In this document: piece by piece, positions 26,538-36,038 of the stretch
Numbering within the stretch: the first letter of the stretch is position 1
How the letters are laid out: every line of letters begins with the position of its first letter
Assembly (NCBI RefSeq): GCF_000455365.1
Contig: NZ_HG315686.1
Coordinates: 259,288-318,526 of the forward strand
Length of the DNA stretch: 59,239 nucleotides
From: Halopiger djelfimassiliensis
GTDB taxonomy: Archaea; Halobacteriota; Halobacteria; Halobacteriales; Natrialbaceae
Reading direction: 5' to 3'
Made by a program: the position numbers and the translations under genes
The notes under the pieces: model-generated
The model's database searches: none
The model's input: only the letters and a program-made list of their open reading frames with translations
What the model was told of the DNA's origin: nothing

Positions 26538-27116
26538 CTACTGAAAGACTTCACAGAGGGATCGAGGATCAGTAAGCGGCTCGATTCGGCCGGCGATCTC
26601 GCCGCCGGGATTCGCCTCAGTATGAACGTTGACGAACGCTTCGCCGGCTTCGATCTTGGCGAACAGGTCTTCGACGGTCTCCGATTCGGCCTCCGAAGCT
26701 CGCCCGGTGGCGATGGTGTCGTCGGTAATCGTACCGACGTCCAGCAGGCCCGAGAACTCGCCCTCGAGGAGCTGCTGGTCCTGTGTCGCGAAGTCATGGA
26801 GCCAGACGGCGATCGGGCCGAGCGGTTCGTCCTCGTGAATGTGGGCCTGGAATACGTTTTCGATCTCGACAACGGTAACGACGAACTTCAACGCCTCCGC
26901 TCGTCGCTGAAAGACCGCAAACCCGCGCGCGTCGGTCGGTACGCTCTCCTGTGGGACGAGGTCAGCCGCGTACAGTGCAGCCGAGTCACGGTCCTGAAAC
27001 TCGTCGGGTCCATCGTCCTGCATACCAGCCGACGCAATACCGGTTCCTGCGGTTCCAGCGACGCCGATACCCAGCGCTTTGAGGGCGGTTCGACGGGTCG
27101 GGTGCTCGTCTGTCAT
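26538..27116 (-). CDS. Tat-exported CHRD-domain protein
   Basis: A 192-residue protein with a Tat signal (TRRTALKALGIGVAG) and a CHRD-type domain: VVEIENVFQAHIHEDEPLGP, IAVWLHDF, GEAFVNVHTEANPGGEIAGR. CHRD domains occur in extracellular proteins of unknown catalytic role and bind metals or partners. ATG 27116 is chosen over 27125. No linked operon partner. Confidence 0.86.
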   Translation of the reverse strand: MTDEHPTRRTALKALGIGVAGTAGTGIASAGMQDDGPDEFQDRDSAALYAADLVPQESVPTDARGFAVFQRRAEALKFVVTVVEIENVFQAHIHEDEPLGPIAVWLHDFATQDQQLLEGEFSGLLDVGTITDDTIATGRASEAESETVEDLFAKIEAGEAFVNVHTEANPGGEIAGRIEPLTDPRSLCEVFQ

Positions 27117-27575
27117 CCGGATCACCTCGACAAGGGATGTCGCGTTGCTACCATAACTCGGTGGGACCGTCCACTGAAATATCAGCCAATATTTGAAATT
27201 ACGTCTAGGTATTGAACGGTACTCAACGCCAAATAACGAAATCGCGCTGCTATCTCCTGCTCTGCCAAGAGTTGCGAGAACCCTGAACCAACTCGGACAC
27301 GTGGGCGGTCCGCACGGCGATCGACTGAGACGCTTTTTCGCTCGCGGCGCGACGAGCAGCTACGGAGTCGGGTGGAACGCATCCCGACCGAAACCATTGA
27401 GGCCAGTGGTACAACGTAGCGTCCGATGGCGGCTGGACGGATGGTCGTGCCAAATCCGGCGGGGGGACCATCGATACGGTATCAGCACGACACACGCTCG
27501 TTCGGTTGAAGTGCGTGTGTATGCTCCGTGCATTTCGGCCCGCCCTTCATTACGGTCGGGGTCTCAGGTCGGGCC
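27117..27575. other. Intergenic region without recognised gene
   Basis: This 459-base divergent gap has frames on both strands but none with family resemblance or haloarchaeal protein composition. It should hold promoters for the CHRD gene and the flavoprotein gene. Confidence 0.5.
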
Positions 27576-28979
27576 ATGGAGGAATACGACTTCGTGGTCG
27601 TCGGGTCAGGGTCAGGACTGGACGTCGCGAACGCGGCCGCACAGCGCGGCCAGTCAGTCGCCGTCGTCGAGAAGGGACGCCTCGGCGGAACCTGTCTCAA
27701 CCGCGGCTGTATTCCTTCGAAGCAGTTGCTGTACCGCGCTGAGGTCCTCGAGACGGTCGAGCGCGCCGAGGAGTTCGGCATCGACGCGTCGGTAACCGAC
27801 GTTGCCTTCGCCGAAATCGTCCGAGAGGTCACCGAGGACGTGACCGAGAGCTCCGAATCGATCCGTCGCGGCCTCGAGTCCGCCTCGAACCGCGACCTCT
27901 ACCAAGCGGAGGGGACGTTCGTCGACGACCGGACCGTCGAACTCTCGGGTGGCGATCACGACGGTGAGCGTCTCACCGGGGAGACGGTCCTCGTCGCCGC
28001 CGGGACCCGACCCGGCGTGCCGCCGATCGACGGCATCGGGGATGTCGACTACCTGACGAGCAGGGAGGCGCTCCGGCTCGAGGAGCGGCCGGGTCACCTC
28101 GTTATCGTCGGCGGCGGCTACATCGCGGCGGAACTGGGACACTTCTTCGGGGCGTTCGGCAGCGACGTCTCGATTATTGGACGGCGGCCACACCTGTTGC
28201 CCGACGCCGACGAGGAGGCCGCTGTGGAGTTTACCGAGCGAGTAGCCGACCGATACGACGTGTCCACGGGCTACGAGGCGACGGCGGTCTCCGAGTCGGA
28301 CGGCGAGGTGACCGTCGACGCGCGACCGTATCAGGCGGCCGAATCCGATCCGATCTCCGTTACCGGGGACGAACTACTCGTCGCGACGGGACGGGTTCCG
28401 AACACCGACACGCTGAACGTGAGTGCAGCGGGGATCGAGACCGACGAACTGGGGTTCATCGAGACCGACGAATACCTGCGAACCAGCGCCGACGATGTCT
28501 GGGCGCTGGGGGATATCGTCGGCGAGTACCTGCTCAAGCACAATGCCAACCACGAGGCTCAGGCCGTCGTGCGCAATCTCTTCGGCGACGAACTGCAACC
28601 GGTCGACTACAGCGCGATGCCCGTCGCCGTCTTCTCCTCGCCCGAGGTGGCCGGCGTCGGCGCGACCGAATCGGAACTGCAAGCGGCGGATCGCGATTAC
28701 GCCAAGCGAACGTACCGATACGAGGAGACCGCCCGCGGTTCGGCGATGAAAGCCGACGGATTCGTCAAGCCCCTGATCTCCCTCGAGGGGGATATCCTGG
28801 GCTGTCACATCGTCGGCCCGGAGGCGTCGAACCTGATCGAAGAGGTCGTCGTCGCGATGACGGCCGGTTCCGGCACGGTGCGGGATATCCGCGAGTCGGT
28901 TCACATCCATCCGGCCCTCTCGGAAGTCGTCCAGCGAGCCTTCGCCGGGAGTTTTACCCGCGGCGGGCACGACCACTGA
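27576..28979 (+). CDS. Dihydrolipoyl-dehydrogenase-like FAD/NAD oxidoreductase
   Basis: A 467-residue class I pyridine-nucleotide-disulfide oxidoreductase. FAD motif YDFVVVGSGSGLDVANAA at the N-terminus, redox disulfide GGTCLNRGCIPSK (about residue 40), NAD motif HLVIVGGGYIAAELGHFF (about 175), second FAD motif DDVWALGDIVGEYLLKHNAN (about 310), and the C-terminal His-Pro pair HIHPALSEVV for catalysis. No pyruvate- or oxoacid-dehydrogenase genes are adjacent, so the partner is unknown; mercuric-reductase-like or other disulfide reductases cannot be excluded. Confidence 0.86.
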   Translation: MEEYDFVVVGSGSGLDVANAAAQRGQSVAVVEKGRLGGTCLNRGCIPSKQLLYRAEVLETVERAEEFGIDASVTDVAFAEIVREVTEDVTESSESIRRGLESASNRDLYQAEGTFVDDRTVELSGGDHDGERLTGETVLVAAGTRPGVPPIDGIGDVDYLTSREALRLEERPGHLVIVGGGYIAAELGHFFGAFGSDVSIIGRRPHLLPDADEEAAVEFTERVADRYDVSTGYEATAVSESDGEVTVDARPYQAAESDPISVTGDELLVATGRVPNTDTLNVSAAGIETDELGFIETDEYLRTSADDVWALGDIVGEYLLKHNANHEAQAVVRNLFGDELQPVDYSAMPVAVFSSPEVAGVGATESELQAADRDYAKRTYRYEETARGSAMKADGFVKPLISLEGDILGCHIVGPEASNLIEEVVVAMTAGSGTVRDIRESVHIHPALSEVVQRAFAGSFTRGGHDH

Positions 28980-29102
28980 CAGTCGCGGGGAAACGATCGC
29001 CGCCAACCTCGCACCACCTTTCTCGATGACGGCGTCGGTGGTGCACGGCACGCACACGTTGGCCGTTCGGTTTTATACGAGCGTCCAGTGAATCCATGTG
29101 CA

Positions 29103-29459
29103 ATGGTAAACACAGCCATCGTTATTCTCGCGGGCACCGAATCACAGTCGGATACCGCTCGAATGGTCAACGGACTCGAAGCCGCCAAGGAGTTCGTCGA
29201 GAACGACGAGGACGACCTCGAACTGATCTTCGACGGCGCCGGCACGCAGTGGGTCGAGGAACTCGAGGACGAGGCCCACGACTACCACGACCTCTACACG
29301 TCGGTGCAGGACGAAGCGGCCGTCTGTGACTACTGTGCCGGCTCGTTCGGCGTCGACGACACCGTCGAGGATCAGGGACTCGTCCGCATCGACGAGAACG
29401 AGGGCCACCCCAGCATCCGGTCGCTGGTCAACGACGACTACGAGATCATCACGTTCTGA
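29103..29459 (+). CDS. DsrE-like family protein
   Basis: A 118-residue acidic protein (VNTAIVILAGTESQSDTARM, FDGAGTQWVEELEDE, AVCDYCAGSFGV). The DsrE/DsrF-like fold and the CDYC pair, the first Cys at the family's sulfur-relay position, suggest a sulfur-handling or redox role. It follows the flavoprotein on the same strand 123 bases later. Its mRNA may end at the hairpin 29473-29488. Confidence 0.8.
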   Translation: MVNTAIVILAGTESQSDTARMVNGLEAAKEFVENDEDDLELIFDGAGTQWVEELEDEAHDYHDLYTSVQDEAAVCDYCAGSFGVDDTVEDQGLVRIDENEGHPSIRSLVNDDYEIITF

Positions 29460-29472
29460 GACCCCGACGAGA

Positions 29473-29488
29473 GTTCCGTGTCCGGAAC
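29473..29488 (+). terminator. Candidate terminator hairpin after the DsrE-like gene
   Basis: GTTCCG-TGTC-CGGAAC is a perfect stem-loop 14 bases after the stop codon. It lacks a T-rich tail, so terminator function is uncertain. Confidence 0.3.
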
Positions 29489-30039
29489 TGGGAGTCGAAC
29501 CGCCGAACTGAGACACTGCCGTCGTGTGCTTCCGTCGCGTCGATCGCATTGGGTCCCAGGTCGCCCGATCGACCGGTGACCCCGATCCCGTTCAGTCAGT
29601 CCGCGTCGTGGCCTATTCAGGCGAGACTCGGGACGCGTTCGGAGTTCGTCGCCCTCGTCGGTCAGGCAGTATTCGACTCGAGGGGTCCAGTATACCGGCT
29701 CACCGAGCCGGTCGCGGCCTTGCTCTCGGCATCGATGGCCCCCGCTCGAGGCCGCATTCGATCGACAGCGGTCCTGTCGACCCGCTCGGGGGTTGCACGA
29801 CGGTCTCGAACGGAAGTGGAACGCGTCTGTCCCCGGGCCGAAACCAGTATACTGACTGCTAGCGGCGATTTCTGACGCGATAAAGCCGGATTAGGAAGCG
29901 GTAATGCGAAAGAGAGTCGAGGCTGTGCGCGAGTCGAGCGGAAGCCGCTACTAAAACGTTACGGGAATGAGGGTTTGTCGTGCCACAACGATCGCCCGGT
30001 TATTCTCCCGAATCGGCCCATCAGTACGTGTGGTAACAA
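29489..30039. other. Intergenic region without recognised gene
   Basis: About 550 bases. Frames of about 110 codons exist (for example 29549-29875) but are Arg/Ser-rich with no family resemblance and are best explained as chance frames in GC-rich DNA. The last 60 bases should hold the promoter of the cupredoxin-tailed gene. Confidence 0.5.
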
Positions 30040-31485
30040 ATGACGCATAACAGTGGATCGACTTCCCGATTCGGACGGCGGTCACTGCTGGCGGCCGGCG
30101 GCGCGACGACAGTCGGAGCGCTCGTGGGTCGCGTCGGCGCGAAACCGAACGGATTCCTTCAGGACGATCAGGAAGCCAACGGTGACACACCCGACTCGGG
30201 ACGCGACGTCACGGTGCGACAGGAGCCCGAAAACGCCTTCTACTGGGTGCTCCCCGGGGAACGGCGGTTAAGCCCGCAAGTGTTCGGTACGGCGGAGAAC
30301 CCGCGGTTCGGAAACGACCTGCTCGAGTCCCGCATCGAACAGGCGAAAGAGCTTCCCGGGCCGCTCAGCGACGCGATTCCCCAGTTGCTCGAGGATCTCC
30401 CGCTGCTCGTGGCCGCGCCGGAGGAAGCACGCGAACCGATCGAGGACGATGAGGACGCCGGAGTCGCCGAACAGAAATTCGTCGAACCGAACCTCTACAG
30501 CGACGAGGCCGAGGTCACGAGTGGCTCGTTCGAGATCACCTATCGGGACCGCCAGCCGTACGACACGCCCGGCGAACCGGGAGACACGGCCGACGAGGTC
30601 GACCTCGAGACGCAGTTCACCGATCCGGCGGGCAACGAGTACGAACTCGACTTCGATCACGTCGTCAAGCCGCCGATCCCCGGCTACGAGACCGGCGGTG
30701 GCGTCCGCGTCGGTGCCTGGCACCACGGACAGACCGGGACCGGCTCGCCGTTGATGGCCCAGCTATACGATTACGCCGCCTGCTGGGGCGTCGGTGACGT
30801 GATCGTCAACGGCGAGCAGGCCACCGAGGACGGCTTCCGGGTCATCCACTTCATGACGACGCAGACCGTCCGCGACGAGCGCTATCGGCTCGCGATCGAC
30901 GAGGAACTCCCGCTCGCGCCCGACGAGACGATCGCAGGGCAGATCCACCACACCCACGGCGTGGTGTTGCCGATCCGGCCGACCGACGAGGGTCCCGTCT
31001 ACGATCCGGTTCCGACCGCGATGGAGCTGCCGAACGGCGAGACCCAGCCGTTCATCCACGCGATGTGGGAACAAGACGAGATCGTCGACGGACCGTTCGA
31101 CGAGTGGGAGTTCCCCGGGCAAGAAGAGGCGGAAGCCGAAGCCGAGGACGGCGACGGATCGGCGAACGTGGATGCTGACTTCCGTCTGTTGGGCGAAGCA
31201 CCGGGCTGGCAGGGCGCGGCTCCCGACGCGATCGCGGACGAGGAGAATCCGACGCTGGAACTCGAGGCGGATACCGAGTACACTCTGTTCTGGGAGAACG
31301 CCGACGGCCTCCAGCATAATTTCGCGATCGCGGACGAAAGCGGAGCGGACCTTCAGGCGTCCGACCTCGTCGGCGAGGAGGGGGCCACGCAGACGGTCAC
31401 GTTCACCGCCACCGAAGAGATGACCGAGTATTACTGCCAGGTTCATCCAGACTCGATGCGCGGCTCGATCGAAGTCGAGACCTGA
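30040..31485 (+). CDS. Tat-exported protein with C-terminal cupredoxin domain
   Basis: A 481-residue protein. A Tat signal (GRRSLLAAGGATTVGALVGR) is followed by an acidic region of about 340 residues with no recognised domain (contains a His-rich GAWHHGQTGTGS and HHTHGVVLPI). Residues about 385-481 are a plastocyanin-like cupredoxin with a full type-1 copper set: His426 (LQHNF), Cys466, His469 and Met474 (YYCQVHPDSM). It is likely an extracellular electron carrier or a copper oxidoreductase with a novel larger part. The two His clusters in the middle could bind further metal. Confidence 0.82.
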   Translation: MTHNSGSTSRFGRRSLLAAGGATTVGALVGRVGAKPNGFLQDDQEANGDTPDSGRDVTVRQEPENAFYWVLPGERRLSPQVFGTAENPRFGNDLLESRIEQAKELPGPLSDAIPQLLEDLPLLVAAPEEAREPIEDDEDAGVAEQKFVEPNLYSDEAEVTSGSFEITYRDRQPYDTPGEPGDTADEVDLETQFTDPAGNEYELDFDHVVKPPIPGYETGGGVRVGAWHHGQTGTGSPLMAQLYDYAACWGVGDVIVNGEQATEDGFRVIHFMTTQTVRDERYRLAIDEELPLAPDETIAGQIHHTHGVVLPIRPTDEGPVYDPVPTAMELPNGETQPFIHAMWEQDEIVDGPFDEWEFPGQEEAEAEAEDGDGSANVDADFRLLGEAPGWQGAAPDAIADEENPTLELEADTEYTLFWENADGLQHNFAIADESGADLQASDLVGEEGATQTVTFTATEEMTEYYCQVHPDSMRGSIEVET

Positions 31486-31679
31486 TTCTCCGAGATCGGT
31501 CAAAGAGTACTCGACGCGATCCAGATCGAGAGCGGACAGTTCTCGCTGGACGGGAGGGAAGTCACGCGAATCCGAGCATCCGGGACGAACTCTCAAACAG
31601 GTATCAACGGTCACGGGGTACGAAAGTGGTTTCAGGCGAGGTACCTAGCTGAGACGCATCATCCGGCGGTAGATCGCGG

Positions 31680-32708
31680 TCACCGCTTCGGGTTCGCCCT
31701 TCTCGACTGAATAGCATTCCACAGAAGATTCGCACCCGCGAGCAAGCAGCCGACGCCGAGAAGAGCCACTTCCTTCCGGTGTGTCGTCACCCACAGCTGA
31801 TAGCTCCGCTGTGTCGCCCGCTCGTCGAACGGCCCGTGGGCCCCGTGATCGCCGCTCACTGGTTCCCAGAGGTTGGACTCACTGTCCGGATCAGCGGGTT
31901 CGTCCGTCAGTTGGCCGGCATAGCCTTCCTTCGCTAGGGCGCGGTCGAGATACCACGGGACGAGCTTTTCGCCGAGAATCGTTTTGAGCGTCGGTTTGCC
32001 CACGTAGAGTTCACGCCGGTTGTGGTGTGTGGCCCAGATGATGGCATCGGCGGCCACTTCCGGCTGGTAGATCGGCGGAACGGGTTGGGGTTTCTTCGGC
32101 AGCCGATTTTCGACCCACGTAAACTGTGTCGTATTCATTCCCGGAAGATGCACCATGGTTACGTCGATATTGCTGTCGTCGTGGATCAGTTCCGTGCGCA
32201 GCGACTCCGTGAATCCCTTGATAGCGTGCTTCGACGCGCAGTAGGCGGATTGCAGCGGGATTCCCCGGTAGGCGAGTGCCGATCCGACCTGAACGATCGT
32301 CCCCTCGTCCCGCGGACGCATTCGCTCGAGCGCAGCCATCGTTCCGTGGACATAGCCGAGGTACGTCACCTCGGTCACGCGACGGTACTCGTCGGCGTCC
32401 ATCTCTTTCACCTCCGAGAATACCGTCGTCATCGCACAGTTGACCCAGACGTCGATCGGGCCGAACTCCGCTGTGACGATCTCAGCGGCGTTCTCGACCT
32501 GCGACATCTCCGCGACATCGGTCGGAACCGTCACGGCCTCGCCGCCGGACCTCTCGATCTCTCGCTTGGCTTCTTCAAGTCCGTCTTCGCCTCGTGCAAG
32601 CAGTCCGACCTTCGCCCCTCGTTCGCCGAACGCTCGTGCAGTCGCCCGTCCGATACCCGCCGATGCCCCCGTGATGATCACGGTTTCCGGTTCGGTAGAT
32701 TCGCTCAT
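31680..32708 (-). CDS. Short-chain dehydrogenase/reductase
   Basis: A 342-residue SDR. Cofactor motif TGASAGIG near the N-terminus, Ser-Tyr-Lys catalytic set in VQVGSALAYRGIPLQSAYCASK, and a longer C-terminus ending in a hydrophobic segment (VALLGVGCLLAGANLLWNAI) that may anchor it to the membrane. ATG 32708 is chosen. It starts 16 bases after the stop of the upstream DCC-type gene and forms an operon with it. Confidence 0.9.
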   Translation of the reverse strand: MSESTEPETVIITGASAGIGRATARAFGERGAKVGLLARGEDGLEEAKREIERSGGEAVTVPTDVAEMSQVENAAEIVTAEFGPIDVWVNCAMTTVFSEVKEMDADEYRRVTEVTYLGYVHGTMAALERMRPRDEGTIVQVGSALAYRGIPLQSAYCASKHAIKGFTESLRTELIHDDSNIDVTMVHLPGMNTTQFTWVENRLPKKPQPVPPIYQPEVAADAIIWATHHNRRELYVGKPTLKTILGEKLVPWYLDRALAKEGYAGQLTDEPADPDSESNLWEPVSGDHGAHGPFDERATQRSYQLWVTTHRKEVALLGVGCLLAGANLLWNAIQSRRANPKR

Positions 32709-32724
32709 CGATAGCAACTCTGCG

Positions 32725-33156
32725 TTATCTGGACGCCTGTTCGGGGACGACGTCGTCCTCGGAGACGTGATCGCTGACCGGCGGATCCCTGCTGAGTACG
32801 TTCGAGACGATATCACGGTTGTTTGAAAGCGTGTGATACGTTTTCTCGCGTAGCCATCCGTACGTCTTGAACCGTCGCAGGAATTCGATCAGGCGTCTGG
32901 GAAGCACGCCGGCGATGACGAGCGATTCTTCGGTCGCGGCACCGCACGAGTACACCGCATTCTCGGTGATCAACTGCGCGCACTCCTCGAAGTCGTCCGG
33001 AAGGTGCGCCCGTTCGAAGTCACCGAGTCGTGAGTGACCCTCTTGGACTTCTGAAAGCCTGATCGGCTGGATGTTCCCCCGGCGAACGGCGAACGTCGCG
33101 GACCACGTACAGAAGTGACAGTCGTCGTCGTAGACGAGTTTTGGAACGTCGTCCAT
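32725..33156 (-). CDS. DCC-family (DUF393) thiol-disulfide protein
   Basis: A 143-residue protein with the family signature LVYDDDCHFCTWSATF, whose CHFC may act in redox, and a C-terminal basic helix RRLIEFLRRFKTYGWLREK. ATG 33156 (MDDVPKLVYDDD) gives the usual DCC length; the frame is open to 33213. Cotranscribed with the SDR downstream, a pairing that suggests a redox role for both. Confidence 0.84.
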   Translation of the reverse strand: MDDVPKLVYDDDCHFCTWSATFAVRRGNIQPIRLSEVQEGHSRLGDFERAHLPDDFEECAQLITENAVYSCGAATEESLVIAGVLPRRLIEFLRRFKTYGWLREKTYHTLSNNRDIVSNVLSRDPPVSDHVSEDDVVPEQASR

Positions 33157-33341
33157 CCTCCGATAATTTGCGATAGTGAGGCCTGTGAACGTTCGGGCTA
33201 CGATAGTTTTCAAGAATGAGTACCGCTAGTATTTGGTCGTTGCGTGCTCCGCTTTTTTCCTGCTAGTCCCCGAATAGTGCAGTATGTGTCTCTCCTCTCC
33301 TTGGGGATGCTCCCCGTTGGCCGCCTCCGTTCGCGGGGCGG

Positions 33342-35213
33342 GTGATATCGGTGACTGAATCCGACACGTATCCGCCGATCGAAGCCTACGGCATCGTCGG
33401 CAACCTCGAGACGTGCGCGCTCGTCGCGCCGGACGGCTCGGTCGACTGGTTCCCGTTCCCCCATCTCGAGTCCCCGAGCATCCTCGCGGCGATCCTCGAC
33501 GCCAAACGCGGCGGACAGTTCCGGATCACCCCGACCGACCCGTTCGAAACCGAGCGGCGGTACGTCGACGACACGAACGTCCTCGAGACGACCTTCGACA
33601 CCGACGGTGGAACGGTAACGATGATTGACTTCCTTCCGCCGGCCGGTCGAACTACCCACCCGAAGAAAGTCCTCTACCGCAAGCTGTCCTGTACGGACGG
33701 CTCCGTCGACCTCGAAGTCGAACTCGACCCGCGGTTCGATTACGGGCGTGCGGAGACGGCGATCGAATACACGGAGCGGGGGATTCTCGCCGAAGGAAAG
33801 GACGAACGGACGCTGCTCGAGAGTCCGATCATCCTCGAAATCGACGACGAGCGCCTCACCGGCGAACTACCGCTCGAGGCGGGAGAAACCGAGTGGTTCC
33901 TGCTCCGGTGTACGGGTGCGGAGGACGCGAACACGGAACCGGATGCCGCGTTAGAAGAGACGCTTGCGTACTGGTCCGACTGGGCACACAGCTGTGGTCC
34001 GGAAGACGACTGTGCCTTCGAGGGTCCCTGGCACGAGCACGTCGTCCGCTCAGAACTCGTTCTCAAGCTCCTCACCCACGCCGAATCTGGAGCGATCGCG
34101 GCCGCACCGACCACCTCGTTGCCCGAGACCATCGGCGGCGTCCGGAACTGGGATTATCGGTTCAACTGGCTTCGAGACGCCGGGTTCACTGTGCAGGCGC
34201 TGATGAACCTCGGGACCACCGAGGAGGCGAGCGATTACTTCGATTGGTTCATGGATCTCTGCCAGGCCGCTGAGCCGGAAGCGATCAAGCCGCTATATAG
34301 CCTTCACGGCGAGCCCGACCTCGAGGAACGAGAACTCGATCATTTCGAGGGGTATCGTGGCTCACGACCGGTCCGAATCGGAAACGAAGCGGCGGAGCAG
34401 CGACAGCACGATATTTACGGGGAACTCCTGTTGGCCGTCGACGAGATACACCACCGCGGGCGGGAACTGGATGACGAGGAGTGGAAGCGAGTCCGTGATA
34501 TCGTCGACTACGTTCGTGAGATCTGGGACGAACCGGACGCGGGCATCTGGGAGGTCCGCGGCGAGAACGAACACTTCGTCTATTCGAAAGTGATGTGTTG
34601 GGTCGCCCTCGATCGCGGCATCGCGATCGCGACCGACGGAGCCCACGACGCGCCGCTCGAGGCGTGGCGGGAAACCCGCGAGATGATCCGATCGGACGTC
34701 CTCGAGAACGGCTACAACGATGCTGTCGGCGCATTTGTACAGTCCTACGGAACCGACACGTTGGACGCGACGGGGCTATTGCTCCCGATCGTCGGCTTTC
34801 TTCCCTTCGACGATGAGCGCGTTCAGGGGACGATCGGGGCGATCGAGGAAACGTTAGTCGAGGACGACGTTTTCGTGTCCCGATACGACGGTGACGACGG
34901 CCTTCCGGGCGAAGAGGGTGCGTTCGTCCTCTGTTCGTGCTGGCTCGTCGATGCGCTCGCACTCTCCGGGCGCGTCGAAGATGCGCGGTCCCGATTCGAA
35001 TCGCTCCTGCAGCGCCTGAATCCGCTGGGACTTGTCGCGGAAGAAATAGACCCGGAGACCGGTGCACACCTCGGAAACTACCCGCAGGCGTTCAGTCACA
35101 TCGGGATCCTCAACACCGCCCTCTATCTCGGCTATCTGCAAGGCAACGAGACGCCCGGACCGGCACCGATGGGAATCCGGCTCGGCGAGCCGATCACGCT
35201 CTCCGAGAATTGA
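33342..35213 (+). CDS. GH15-family glycoside hydrolase (glucoamylase/trehalase type)
   Basis: A 623-residue enzyme with an N-terminal beta domain (IEAYGIVGNLETCALVAPDG) and a C-terminal (alpha/alpha)6 barrel. Family motifs: APTTSLPETIGGVRNWDYRF then NWLRDAGFTVQAL (about 256-290), FVYSKVMCWVALDRG and GAFVLCSCWLVDALALSGR. It probably hydrolyses trehalose or alpha-glucans inside the cell, since no signal peptide is visible. GTG starts at 33342 and 33351 are both possible. The stop codon lies inside a TnpB-end-like hairpin, so the last residues may have been altered. Confidence 0.9.
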   Translation: MISVTESDTYPPIEAYGIVGNLETCALVAPDGSVDWFPFPHLESPSILAAILDAKRGGQFRITPTDPFETERRYVDDTNVLETTFDTDGGTVTMIDFLPPAGRTTHPKKVLYRKLSCTDGSVDLEVELDPRFDYGRAETAIEYTERGILAEGKDERTLLESPIILEIDDERLTGELPLEAGETEWFLLRCTGAEDANTEPDAALEETLAYWSDWAHSCGPEDDCAFEGPWHEHVVRSELVLKLLTHAESGAIAAAPTTSLPETIGGVRNWDYRFNWLRDAGFTVQALMNLGTTEEASDYFDWFMDLCQAAEPEAIKPLYSLHGEPDLEERELDHFEGYRGSRPVRIGNEAAEQRQHDIYGELLLAVDEIHHRGRELDDEEWKRVRDIVDYVREIWDEPDAGIWEVRGENEHFVYSKVMCWVALDRGIAIATDGAHDAPLEAWRETREMIRSDVLENGYNDAVGAFVQSYGTDTLDATGLLLPIVGFLPFDDERVQGTIGAIEETLVEDDVFVSRYDGDDGLPGEEGAFVLCSCWLVDALALSGRVEDARSRFESLLQRLNPLGLVAEEIDPETGAHLGNYPQAFSHIGILNTALYLGYLQGNETPGPAPMGIRLGEPITLSEN

Positions 35214-35245
35214 CACTCCCACGGGGCTTCGAGCCGTGGAATCCC
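35211..35245 (-). repeat. TnpB-element end-like hairpin overlapping the GH15 stop codon
   Basis: On the minus strand GGATTCCACGGCTCGAAGCC leads into a CCACGG/CCGTGG stem (35219-35239) and then GAGTGTCAA, resembling the GGATTCC-hairpin-GGATGTCA ends at 12421-12470 and 24338-24372. It overlaps the TGA of the GH15 gene (35211-35213). A probable element scar. Confidence 0.45.
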
Positions 35246-35361
35246 GGACGCTGGGGAACCGTGCCGGCAGAGCCGACTGGCGAGAACCGGAGCAGGATCA
35301 CGACGACCGCCAGCAGAACGCCGTAACCGATTCCGAGACCGACCGCCGGGCCGGCGCGACA

Positions 35362-35901
35362 TCAGGAGCTGCCGTCCCGATCGACGATGACCTGACCGGG
35401 GTTCGTCTCGGTGTCCTCGCCGTCGACCAGCAGCGCGATCTTCTCTTCGCTGAGATCGTCGATCACGTCGACGGCGTCGATCATCCACGTGTAGAGTCCG
35501 AGCTTGAACTGTCGACGGACCGCGTCCACCGACCGGTGCGAGTAGACGTTGACGCGCCCGCCGTCGGAGAGGACCCGCGACCGTTTCTCGACGAGTCCGA
35601 GATCGACGAGGTGAGTGAGGTGTCTGGTGACGACGCTCCGATCGCGGTCGACCATCTCCGTGAGTTCCTTGATCGTGATCTCCGGTTCGGCCATCAGACA
35701 CCGACAGACCTCGAGTTCGGTCTCGGAGATATCGAAGACGGTTTGCATGAGTTTCGCTTCATCCGGGGACCCGACCGGAACGTCGTCGTCATCGACTTCC
35801 GCCATCGCGTCGCCACAGCACGTCATCACTGCGGTTCCCAGCCGGTAGTCGCCACACGACTCGCAGCGGTAGACCGCGAGTTCCACGTCGGTGGATGCCA
35901 T
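35362..35901 (-). CDS. Winged-helix transcriptional regulator with N-terminal zinc-ribbon
   Basis: A 179-residue protein. N-terminal CESC and CCGD pairs (VYRCESCGDYRL, AVMTCCGDAMAE) form a likely zinc site; residues about 55-120 are a winged helix (LEVCRCLMAEPEITIKELTE, RSVVTRHLTHLVDLGLVEKR), similar to TrmB/MarR-type regulators. The DNA following its stop in the same frame encodes a hydrophobic run (GPAVGLGIGYGVLLAVVVIL) without a start codon. Target genes unknown; it is convergent with the GH15 gene. Confidence 0.82.
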   Translation of the reverse strand: MASTDVELAVYRCESCGDYRLGTAVMTCCGDAMAEVDDDDVPVGSPDEAKLMQTVFDISETELEVCRCLMAEPEITIKELTEMVDRDRSVVTRHLTHLVDLGLVEKRSRVLSDGGRVNVYSHRSVDAVRRQFKLGLYTWMIDAVDVIDDLSEEKIALLVDGEDTETNPGQVIVDRDGSS

Positions 35902-36038
35902 CGATGCCGGTACACGGTCCCCGAAGTAAAGCCTTTCAGCCCCGACGAAGACCGAGCGTTAGCGTCCGAGATCGGGGGACGGTTCGGACGGCCGGTTCGT
36001 CGATGACCGATCCGTCGTCCCCGCCGGTGTTTCGGCGC

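Noticed and set aside
29490-29535. A tRNA-like T-arm (GGTTCGACTCC on the minus strand)
   Set aside because: The flanking five bases do not pair as a T-stem and no acceptor or anticodon arms could be found.
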